A stretch of 8,629 bases of DNA from Komagataeibacter kakiaceti JCM 25156 (GTDB lineage: Bacteria; Pseudomonadota; Alphaproteobacteria; Acetobacterales; Acetobacteraceae): NCBI RefSeq assembly GCF_000613305.1, contig NZ_BAIO01000073.1, positions 1-8,629 on the forward strand, given 5' to 3'. Under the pieces are notes generated by a model, which was not told the origin of the DNA, did no database searches, and was given only the letters and a program-made list of their open reading frames with translations. Below are positions 1-5,769 of this stretch, in pieces. Positions within the stretch are counted from its first letter, which is position 1. Each line of letters opens with the position of its first letter. Made by a program: the position numbers and the translations under genes.

Positions 1-51
1 CAGGCGCGGCAGGCGGCGCCACGGCGCTGGCCGCCACGCCATAGGGCTGTA

Positions 52-291
52 TCAGCCCCGCTGGCCGATCCGCTTCAGGTAGGGCAGGATTTCAGGGCCG
101 GATTCAATGGCATGGCCCAGAATGGTCTCGACCAGCGTGGCGAGGTGCTGGGCGTCGAGACCCGCCAGCGTCACGCTCAGGTCATGTTTTTCCTGATCGG
201 AGAGTTCGGGCGCCTGAATGATGCGCCGCTCCACGGCGGACTTCATGGCTTCGGTGGTGAAGGGCAGGTCGATAATCTGATCTTTGTTCAT
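52..291 (-). CDS. Small hypothetical protein, 79 aa
   Basis: I do not recognise this protein. It begins with ATG at 291 (MNKDQIIDLPFTTEAMK...) and ends with TGA at 54-52. A GGGA-type Shine-Dalgarno candidate lies about 10 bases upstream of the start. The product is soluble-looking and mixed-charge, with no membrane segment or signal peptide. The middle (about residues 12-50) reads as amphipathic helices rich in E, K, Q and D, and the end (GPEILPYLKRIGQRG) is basic. It lies 120 bases downstream of the CsbD-like gene on the same strand, so the two could share a transcript, although no promoter or terminator is evident between them. A GGGCTG/CAGCCC hairpin (44-58) spans the stop codon. The protein-like composition and ribosome site argue for a real gene; the function is unknown. 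Confidence 0.6.
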   Translation of the reverse strand: MNKDQIIDLPFTTEAMKSAVERRIIQAPELSDQEKHDLSVTLAGLDAQHLATLVETILGHAIESGPEILPYLKRIGQRG

Positions 292-411
292 GGCCGTATT
301 CCCGCTTGGTCAAGTGATCGGGCCATCGTACGGGCTACGGGTATCGGGGCAACCACCCTGCGCGCGATGCGGTTATGCGTCGACCCTTCACGGGTGGTTC
401 GCGGGGTGGGA

Positions 412-600
412 TCAGTCCTGTTCCGCCTGTTCCATCGCGGCCATGCGATGCAGGCGCGCGGTTTGGGAAAACCCGCGCATTTCCTGCGCGATGCCCTGAC
501 GTTCCAGCCGCCGCAGGCCGGTGGCCTGACCGATTTCCTGTTTAAGCTGACCCATGACCATGTTGGTGCGACCGCGAAGCAGTACCTTGAAACGATCCAT
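412..600 (-). CDS. CsbD-like small stress protein, 62 aa
   Basis: The pattern resembles the CsbD family of small bacterial general-stress proteins, whose biochemical role is unknown. Residues 10-43 carry the family-like repeat of short amphipathic helices with spaced glycines: G-R-T-N-x3-G-Q-L-K-Q-x2-G-x2-T-G, then L-E-x2-G-x2-Q-E-x2-G. CsbD proteins are usually about 55-70 residues, so the 62-residue length fits. The ATG at 600 is preceded by AGGGAG, about five bases before it on the minus strand, which supports this start. The product is basic at the N-terminus (MDRFKVLLRGR) and acidic at the end (EQAEQD). It is transcribed away from the hydrolase at 967 across an AT-rich intergenic stretch. 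I am fairly sure it is a gene and moderately sure of the family. Confidence 0.65.
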   Translation of the reverse strand: MDRFKVLLRGRTNMVMGQLKQEIGQATGLRRLERQGIAQEMRGFSQTARLHRMAAMEQAEQD

Positions 601-739
601 GTCACACTCCCTGAAAGGGCGGGAAGGAACACCTCTCCCTACGCATGTCAGACAGCAGCATAACGCATGGTGGAACGCAACAGTTAATACGCTCCCGGAT
701 CGTTACGGGCGCAGGCTGTGGCCTGGCCGGTTTTCCGTG

Positions 740-880
740 CGGTGAATATCGTGTTCATGCGCCTATATCCATTTATTATAAATGTTATAAACTCAGGTGA
801 TTTTCAAATATAATAGATAAGAAAATGGAATGATCTTATAGTTTATATTCATTTATGGTGGGTTATACTTGATTTTCATC
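740..880. promoter_or_regulatory. AT-rich divergent promoter region
   Basis: This stretch is strikingly AT-rich compared with the GC-rich genes on both sides and separates two divergent genes (starts at 600, minus, and 967, plus). It holds a perfect plus-strand -10 hexamer TATAAT at 809-814 and a perfect minus-strand one at 775-780. No good -35 hexamer lies at the ideal distance for either, so activator dependence is possible. An inverted repeat ATAAGA (817-822) / TCTTAT (834-839) with an 11-base spacer overlaps the expected plus-strand start site and could be an operator. Two TTATAA copies occur near 774-790. The call is by pattern only. The rest of the gap (601-739 and 881-966) shows nothing further except the hydrolase ribosome site GAGGAC near 951-956. 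Confidence 0.4.
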
Positions 881-966
881 ATGGTTGTATGGGCCTGCGT
901 GCAGGACGCTCCAGTGGATCGAAACGGCCCACGGGTCCGTTCTGATATAAGAGGACCATATTCATC

Positions 967-1923
967 ATGCCCAAAAACGTCGTAAATCCTGAATTTCTGC
1001 CAATTCTGGAAAAGATGCCTTCATTTGACGGACTGTCGGACCGCTCCCTGCCCGAAGTGCGTGAAATCTTCCTGACCGCCGTGCGCCTGATCGAGGGGCG
1101 GCCTCTGCCCGACGTTGAAACGCAGGAAGAATATGTACCCGGCCCGGCAGGCGCGCCGGATGTGCGTGTCATGATCTACCGCCCGCGTGAACGCCGCCCC
1201 AATGCCCCGGCCATGGTCTATATCCATGGTGGCGGCCTTGTTTCCGGCCATCCGGAGGTTGATGACCCCAAATGTCAGGTTCTGGCCCACAGGATGGGCT
1301 TTGTCATCGTCTCGGTCGATTACCGCCTTGCGCCGGAGGTCAGGTATCCCGGTGCGATCGAGGATTGTTACGCCGTCCTGAAATGGGTGCATGAAAATGC
1401 GCAGGCGCTCGGCATCGACCGGGAGAAGGTTGTGGTCGCGGGGGAAAGCGCGGGTGGCGGGCTGAGTGCTGCCCTATCGCTGCTGGCGCGCGACCGCAAG
1501 GAATACCGGCTGGCGTACCAGTTGCTGATCTACCCTATGCTGGATGACCGGACCGCGACGAATGTCGATCCCGCCCCGGATTTCGGGGAATATGTCTGGA
1601 CCCGTTCGGCCAACAAATTCGCATGGCAGGCCTATCTCGGCGCCTCGGCGGGTGGTGCCGATACGTCGCCCTATGCCGCCGCCGCGCGGGCGAAGGATCT
1701 GTCGGGTCTGCCGCCCACCTTTATCGGCGTGGGGTCGATGGATCTGTTCCTGTGCGAGGATCTGGACTATGCCCGCCGCCTGATGGCGTCCGGCGTCCCG
1801 ACCGAGGTTTCCGTCGTGCCGGGGGCCTATCATGTGTTCGACATGTTCGTGCCCGACGCTGAACTGTCGCTGCGGTTCATGGATAACTACTGCGCGGGCC
1901 TGAAGCGGACGCTGGGCCTGTAA
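967..1923 (+). CDS. Alpha/beta hydrolase, HSL-type esterase
   Basis: This is a carboxylesterase/lipase of the hormone-sensitive-lipase family (alpha/beta hydrolase fold 3), 318 residues, close to the usual 300-330. The oxyanion-hole motif HGGG is at residues 87-90. The nucleophile elbow GESAGG places the catalytic Ser at 161. The acid is most likely Asp259 (GSMDLF), and the His is His289 (PGAYHVF). The conserved D-Y-R-L-A-P-E segment of this family is at 118-124. The N-terminal 60 residues form the expected cap. No signal peptide is visible, so the enzyme is probably cytoplasmic and acts on short-chain esters; the natural substrate is unknown. The ATG at 967 has a GAGGAC ribosome site about ten bases upstream. 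The gene is probably monocistronic, with a terminator at 2149-2183. The family call is secure, the substrate is not. Confidence 0.92.
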   Translation: MPKNVVNPEFLPILEKMPSFDGLSDRSLPEVREIFLTAVRLIEGRPLPDVETQEEYVPGPAGAPDVRVMIYRPRERRPNAPAMVYIHGGGLVSGHPEVDDPKCQVLAHRMGFVIVSVDYRLAPEVRYPGAIEDCYAVLKWVHENAQALGIDREKVVVAGESAGGGLSAALSLLARDRKEYRLAYQLLIYPMLDDRTATNVDPAPDFGEYVWTRSANKFAWQAYLGASAGGADTSPYAAAARAKDLSGLPPTFIGVGSMDLFLCEDLDYARRLMASGVPTEVSVVPGAYHVFDMFVPDAELSLRFMDNYCAGLKRTLGL

Positions 1924-1958
1924 GGTTCTGTTTGAAAACAGCGGATTGATATAAAACG

Positions 1959-2044
1959 ATAAGAGTTTCCGGGCGTCGCCTTTTTTCAAAAAGGCGGCGT
2001 TCCCTAAAGTTTTCTGGAAAGAGCTTCACCAAAAACTTCCTTAT
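1959..2044. repeat. 86-bp palindromic intergenic element
   Basis: This is a composite palindrome just downstream of the hydrolase. The outer ends form an imperfect inverted repeat: ATAAG-AGTTT at 1959-1968 against AAACTTCCTTAT at 2033-2044. Inside, 1973-1985 pairs with 1988-2000 as a long hairpin with the core CGCCTTTTT / AAAAAGGCG and a tiny loop. AAGTTTT (2007-2013) can also pair with AAAACTT (2032-2038). No coding sense or transposase is present. The organisation suggests a dispersed REP- or MITE-like unit. I associate similar sequences with intergenic regions of acetic acid bacteria, but that is memory and not a search. It lacks the U-tract needed for an intrinsic terminator on the plus strand. 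Confidence 0.5.
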
Positions 2045-2148
2045 GATTACAGGACGTTTCATGGACCGGCTCTGTTTCAGACAGTCCCTAACGGCGGGGC
2101 CGTGGCCAGAAACGGTTTTCAGCCCGGTTCCGGGATGCGGAATGGTAA

Positions 2149-2183
2149 CCCCCCGGCAGTCAGGGCCGGGGGGCTGCTTTTTT
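2149..2183 (+). terminator. Rho-independent terminator
   Basis: A 9-bp GC-only stem, CCCCCCGGC (2149-2157) with GCCGGGGGG (2165-2173), encloses a 7-base loop and is followed after CTGC by six T residues (2178-2183). This is a textbook intrinsic terminator for plus-strand transcription. The nearest upstream plus gene is the hydrolase ending at 1923, so it most likely ends that transcript about 250 bases after the stop codon, beyond the palindromic element. It also insulates the dioxygenase gene that begins at 2489. No equivalent T-tract exists for the minus strand. Confidence 0.8.
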
Positions 2184-2479
2184 CGGGGCCGGATGTGCTG
2201 TGCACGGAAGTATTCGTTACCAGCTGCGCCCCATTTTATTTCCATGCCGTCAAACCGCCTGACATCCGGCAATGACACCCCGAGCCACGGTGTTCCGATC
2301 CGTTCCGGACGGGAAAAGATAATTGCATATCGTTTTTCATGAACGGAACGAAATCAGCCATGCGGCGTTTGCTCGCTACTGGTCGTATACTGGCTTCCTG
2401 AAATACTTATTATCCGTAACTTGCCATGATCCCATACAGAACTGATTTCGACTGATATCCAACATTTTGATGCAATCAG
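2184..2479. other. Intergenic leader of dioxygenase gene
   Basis: This gap of about 300 bases after the terminator holds no convincing gene. The only short open frame across it is proline- and glycine-rich and lacks a ribosome site. The sequence becomes more AT-rich towards 2390-2470, where a promoter for the dioxygenase would be expected. TATACT occurs near 2385, but no matching -35 hexamer lies at 16-18 bases, so no promoter is called. Confidence 0.4.
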
Positions 2480-2488
2480 GTGACCACG

Positions 2489-3252
2489 ATGCTGTCGAAT
2501 GTGCCAAATGACGTATCCAGCATGGTGCGTCCTGTTTTTCCGGTTCTTTCCGATACCGTGCTGGGGGGTATCATCAGTGATATGAACCGGCGGGGATATG
2601 GTGTCGCCACCGGATGTATTGATCCCGAAGATCTGGCGCTTCTACGTGGTTTTATCGAGCGTAAGGTCGCTGATGCCGGGGGAGAATACGTTGTTTTTTC
2701 CGGTCGTGACGATACACGGGGCACATTCATGGAAACCCTGGCGAACGCACCGGCATTTCAGGCGACATGCCGGAAGCTGTATGAAGCCGGGACGGGGCGC
2801 GTGGCCCCGGAATCCACATTTTATCAGGTTTTACGCTGCCTGAGCGGCAGGAGCGGGGCACGACATGCTTTCCTGTTCCACTATGATTCCTTCGTGCTGA
2901 CGGCCCTGATGCCGGTCATCATGCCCACGGAGGGGCAGAAGGGTGACCTGATCATGTTGCCAGGAATGCGAAGGATACGGAAAACGTATATAGCAATCTG
3001 ATCGACAAGGTTTTTCTTGATAACAGAATAACACAGGCCATCATTAAAAAACTTATATTTTCCGGAAAGATGAACTATACAAAAGTATCCATGGTGCCGG
3101 GGAATATATATTTCTTCTGGGGCTACCGTATCATTCATGCCAATGAACCATGCGATTACGATAAAATCCGGGCCACCGCCCTGTTCCATTATGGCAACCC
3201 CCATGCCGGAAGCTGGTTACGCCGGATCATGCGCCGGACGGCTTCAGCCTGA
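2489..3252 (+). pseudogene. PhyH-like 2OG-Fe(II) dioxygenase, frameshifted
   Basis: The two halves together look like a phytanoyl-CoA dioxygenase (PhyH)-type Fe(II)/2-oxoglutarate oxygenase of about 254 residues. The upstream half carries the HxD iron-binding motif (FHYDS, His codon 2879-2881, Asp codon 2885-2887). The downstream half carries the distal His (RIIHANEP, 3136-3138) and the Arg that would hold 2-oxoglutarate (KIRATALF, 3169-3171). The original frame goes off after GDLIMLP at about 2962 and stops at 3001. One frame over, the sequence reads on without a stop as NAKDTENVYSNLIDKVF and beyond, to 3252. One missing base near 2960-2963 explains this. The ATG at 2489 is chosen because AGGTGA sits six bases before it; the GTG at 2480 lacks a site. 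The family is inferred from the motif pattern and the substrate is unknown. The break could be real decay or a sequence error. Confidence 0.65.
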
Positions 3253-3378
3253 TATTTAAAGCCAGCGCCATCCGCGTCCACGCGCGCCAGAAAACGCAAT
3301 TGTCGTATTGGATGACGCATCTTGCCGCAGATGTCCGGACATGTTCCGTTTCCTGTGTCGCTACACAGGGAAATCCGC

Positions 3379-3693
3379 ATGTCAGAAAGTAATAAGGGCG
3401 TAGATCCGTGGAAGGTTCTATCTCCCCGGTCAAGATGGGAACTGGTTGACGTTCTGTATGAAAGTCAGTGGTGGTCAATGGCCCGGGGTTACTGGACCGA
3501 TGAAAAAGGGAAGCGTCCCGTTCTGGCCCAACGATGGAATGGGAGTGGAAAAGATAAGGGACATCCAATTTCTCACGACTATCCCACCTGGTTTGTTCTG
3601 CCCACGGCAACTTATAAACTTTATTTTGGTAGTGAATTCATACCGGAAGAAAAGAGACTGGAAGTCGTGACGTTTCTTCTGTCAAAACCGTGA
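3379..3693 (+). CDS. Hypothetical tryptophan-rich protein, 104 aa
   Basis: I do not recognise a named family. The ATG at 3379 (MSESNKGVDPWKV...) is preferred over the upstream in-frame ATG at 3322 because CAGGGA lies eight bases before it and the intervening residues do not look coding. The product is soluble, without membrane segments or a signal peptide. It is rich in aromatic residues, with six Trp in 104 residues. Marked segments are ESQWWSMARGYW (about 28-39), the block RWNGSGKDKGHPISHDYPTW (about 52-71) and a helical C-terminus (PEEKRLEVVTFLLSKP). The glycine/charged RWNG...KG.P block followed by a PTWFVLP strand looks like a small conserved fold. It lies 126 bases after the broken dioxygenase on the same strand, with no terminator between, so co-transcription is possible. 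Confidence 0.6.
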   Translation: MSESNKGVDPWKVLSPRSRWELVDVLYESQWWSMARGYWTDEKGKRPVLAQRWNGSGKDKGHPISHDYPTWFVLPTATYKLYFGSEFIPEEKRLEVVTFLLSKP

Positions 3694-4268
3694 TTTCAGT
3701 CCATTAACAGCACATAATCACTTTACATAAGGTATGCGCGCTCCATGCGTCTCGCAGGGCGTGGCGGATGGTGCTGGTGTGCTTCAAGGCATCCGCGCCA
3801 TGTACTGCCGTCCTGCTCCATAAAGCAGCATGCCATGGTGTTGACCTTCCACGCCGCGCGGCCCGGTCGGGAGGGGTGCGCATATTATCCCGAAATTGAA
3901 GGTCGTTCTTTAAAGAGAAATGATCTTGCGCATGGCACGCACCATTTTGACAACGGTGGAGGGCAGCGGGAACTCGCTCCCTTTCAATCCGCTGTAAGTA
4001 TAACAATCCACGCTGCCGGTCCGAGGGATATGGACTACGCGCCATGACGGCAGGTGTGTGCAAGGGGAGATCATGCCGATGATGGGCCATACAGCAGCGG
4101 CATCGGTCAGTGGCCATATGCGCCCTGCCGGAAATGCTATAGCAGAACGCGCCGCGTATCCCTGATGCAGGACAGCAGGCGAGGGGCATGACTGACAATC
4201 GCCCATATCGCCGGGCAAAAGTGAGGCACAAAATCTTGAAAATGTAAGGAAAATCAATCCTAACGAGA
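3694..4268. other. 575-base stretch with no convincing gene
   Basis: Open frames here on both strands have the low-complexity, Cys/His/Arg-rich composition of non-coding frames and lack ribosome sites. The only small candidate is a 25-codon frame at 3920-3997 on the plus strand (MILRMARTILTT...NSLPFNPL), preceded by AAAGAGA. It could be a tiny gene or the tail of a decayed one, and I cannot place it. A 7-bp inverted repeat GCGGATG (3764-3770) / CATCCGC (3790-3796) is present, with no T-tract. The composition and lack of genes next to a tRNA are compatible with a remnant of an old insertion, but no attachment site or transposase fragment can be shown. Confidence 0.35.
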
Positions 4269-4356
4269 TGGTAGCGGTGGACGGATTTGAACCGCCGACC
4301 AAGGGATTATGATTCCCCTGCTCTACCGCTGAGCTACACCGCCATCGCGTTAGGAT
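4257..4356 (-). other. Inverted repeat flanking tRNA-Met
   Basis: Bases 4257-4271 and 4342-4356 are inverted copies of each other at 14 of 15 positions (ATCCTAACGAGATGG against the complement of CCATCGCGTTAGGAT). In the tRNA precursor the whole short leader could pair with the trailer and stack on the acceptor stem. The innermost bases compete with the CCA end. The trailer copy is followed on the minus strand by TTGATTTTCC, a weak T-rich run, so the helix may double as a processing or termination structure. Confidence 0.6.
4269..4343 (-). tRNA. tRNA-Met (CAT anticodon)
   Basis: The minus strand folds into a complete cloverleaf of 75 nt including an encoded CCA (4271-4269). The acceptor stem GGCGGTG pairs with CACCGCT, with a G-U at the first pair. 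The D-arm starts GCTCAGCGGTAGAGC. The anticodon arm is GGGGA-ATCATAA-TCCCT with anticodon CAT, and the T-arm GGCGG-TTCAAAT-CCGTC is regular. CAT is read by elongator Met, initiator Met or lysidine-modified Ile2. The G-U first pair argues against the initiator, which usually has a C-A mismatch there. The anticodon arm resembles alphaproteobacterial elongator Met, so that is the first choice, with Ile2 not excluded. Confidence 0.93.
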
Positions 4357-4362
4357 GTGTGC

Positions 4363-4391
4363 GGAATACCCGTGCCCGGACGGGAAGTCAA
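4363..4391 (-). promoter_or_regulatory. Promoter of tRNA-Met
   Basis: On the minus strand, a -35 hexamer TTGACT (4391-4386) is followed after exactly 17 bases by a -10 hexamer TATTCC (4368-4363). The discriminator after it is GCACACATCC. The predicted start is near 4355, giving a leader of only about 12 bases before the tRNA. Strength near consensus and short spacing to the mature RNA are typical of stable-RNA promoters. Confidence 0.7.
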
Positions 4392-4563
4392 CCCGTGTTT
4401 TCAGGACGGGACGGAAAAGGTCCGGCAAAGGCGGCGGATTTGTCATTTCCGCCCGATAGGGGGTACTACTGGTGCCTCACCACACAATCCGCAAACAACC
4501 GGAAAAGGCTGCGCATCCTTTGTGAGAACTGAATTCCTTACCTTTTTGACTACCCTTCGGCAT

Positions 4564-5751
4564 ATGTTCGGCTGGCTGCCCGGCCTGCTGTCCTCGGTCC
4601 TTATGCTCTGCGTGGCGGGACTGCTGGCGGAAATGTGCAGCCGGTTCATGACCAAACTCATCCTTCGTATTCCCGGCAGCCGGCGCGGCGCTTTCGTGCG
4701 GTCGTTCACCCTGGCCATGCAGCGCCCGGCGCGCATCATGCTCGTGCTCCTGTTCGTGGGCACGGCCCTTCCGGCCTCGGGCCTGCCAGCCGACATCATG
4801 CAGGACACGGCCCATGCGCTGGTGGTGCTGTTCATCCTGATGCTGGGTTATGCGGCGCTGGTCGCCACGCGCATCCTGTCCGACGCCTATCTCAACCGGA
4901 TCAATGGCAAGGATGACAAGGACGATATCCTGCTGCGCACGCACATGACGCAGGTGCGCGTGCTGCGCCGGACGACGGATCTGCTGATCGGGCTGGTGAC
5001 GGTAGGGGCCTCGCTCATGACATTCGAGCCCGTGCGGCAGTACGGACTCAGCCTGTTTGCCTCCGCCGGCGCGGCGTCACTGGTTGTCGGTCTGGCGGCG
5101 CGTCCGCTGCTGACCAACCTGTTCGCGGGTGTGCAGATCGCGATGACACAGCCGATCCGCATGGAGGATCTGATCATCATCAATGGCGACTGGGCCTGGG
5201 TGGAGGAAATCACCTCCACCTACGTCGTGCTGCGGGTGTGGGACTGGCGGCGGCATATCGTGCCCATTTCCTATTTTCTGGAAAATCCGTTCCAGAACTG
5301 GACGCATAATTCCGCCGCCCTGATCGGGGTGGTCTTCATCCATGTGGATTTCAACGCCCCCATGGACCGGATCCGCGAACGGCTGCGTGAGATCGTGCAT
5401 TCCGCGCCGTTATGGGATGGCAAGGAATTCGCCGTGCAGGTGGCGGACTGCAATGCCCATGTCATGACCATCCGCGTCATCGCAAGCGCGCGTTCGGCCA
5501 TGCAGAGCTGGGATCTGCGCTGCGAGATACGTGAACAGATCATCGCCTTTCTGCGCGATGAATGCCCCGAGGCCCTGCCGCGCGACCGGCTCACCCATGT
5601 CGGCTCCATGTCCGGGCTGGATGTGATGGGGAATCCGGGCATGCTGTCGCCGCCTGTCATGCGCCCGCCGCCCGGGGCCTATATGGGGCCGCGGACAGGT
5701 GCGGGCGGGGGCGGCATGGGCACCACCGATGGCGGGCAGGGTCACGGCTGA
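4564..5751 (+). CDS. MscS-family mechanosensitive ion channel
   Basis: This is an inner-membrane channel of the MscS family, expected to open under membrane tension and release solutes during osmotic downshock. From ATG 4564 it is 395 residues. Hydrophobic segments lie near residues 3-24, 55-72, 83-103 and 138-153. The pore-lining TM3 follows as LFASAGAASLVVGLAARPLL (164-183) and runs into NLFAGVQIAMTQPIRMEDLI. The beta domain is at about 200-247 (INGDWAWVEEITSTYVVLR, IVPISYFLENPFQNWT), and the alpha/beta vestibule covers about 248-345. The last 45 residues form an unusual Pro/Gly/Met-rich tail. The channel has more N-terminal helices than E. coli MscS. No good ribosome site precedes 4564. 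A GTG at 4522 with GGAAAAGG further upstream would add 14 residues and is a real alternative. The family call is secure. Confidence 0.9.
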   Translation: MFGWLPGLLSSVLMLCVAGLLAEMCSRFMTKLILRIPGSRRGAFVRSFTLAMQRPARIMLVLLFVGTALPASGLPADIMQDTAHALVVLFILMLGYAALVATRILSDAYLNRINGKDDKDDILLRTHMTQVRVLRRTTDLLIGLVTVGASLMTFEPVRQYGLSLFASAGAASLVVGLAARPLLTNLFAGVQIAMTQPIRMEDLIIINGDWAWVEEITSTYVVLRVWDWRRHIVPISYFLENPFQNWTHNSAALIGVVFIHVDFNAPMDRIRERLREIVHSAPLWDGKEFAVQVADCNAHVMTIRVIASARSAMQSWDLRCEIREQIIAFLRDECPEALPRDRLTHVGSMSGLDVMGNPGMLSPPVMRPPPGAYMGPRTGAGGGGMGTTDGGQGHG

Positions 5752-5763
5752 CCGGCTGCCCGC
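5732..5763. terminator. Hairpin between converging genes
   Basis: GCGGGCAG (5732-5739) pairs with CTGCCCGC (5756-5763). Inside it, GGTCA (5740-5744) pairs with TGACC (5749-5753) around a CGGC tetraloop, leaving two bulged G. The 13-bp structure overlaps the last codons and stop of the channel gene and ends seven bases before the uppP stop at 5770. It has no T-tract on either side, so it is a strong stem-loop that may protect or end both converging transcripts, not a classical intrinsic terminator. Confidence 0.45.
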
Positions 5764-5769
5764 GGGGCG

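Noticed and set aside
1..51. Possible start of another minus-strand gene at the left edge (frame reading QPYGVAASAVAPPAAP)
   Set aside because: It is only 17 codons before the edge, and neither start codon nor ribosome site is certain.
1474..1989. Minus-strand open frame opposite the hydrolase
   Set aside because: It is a shadow of the hydrolase frame; no start signal or family pattern.
2950..2970. Programmed ribosomal frameshift in the dioxygenase
   Set aside because: TTGCCAGGAATG is not a slippery heptamer and no convincing downstream pseudoknot is seen; simple base loss is more likely.
3704..4231. Minus-strand open frame of 175 codons beside the tRNA
   Set aside because: It is rich in Cys, His and Arg with no domain-like pattern and no ribosome site; it looks non-coding.
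3694..4356. tRNA-linked genomic island with an attachment site
   Set aside because: No integrase and no direct repeat of the tRNA 3' end are found in the window; the gene-poor stretch alone is not enough.
3910..4446. Minus-strand open frame of 178 codons running through the tRNA
   Set aside because: It includes the translated tRNA gene (the well-known CSSAVEQGNHNPLVGGSNP-type artefact), so it cannot be a protein as drawn.
4357..4563. Upstream extension of the MscS gene to ATG 4357
   Set aside because: It would overlap the tRNA promoter, and the added residues are hydrophilic and not MscS-like. The shorter GTG 4522 alternative is kept as possible.
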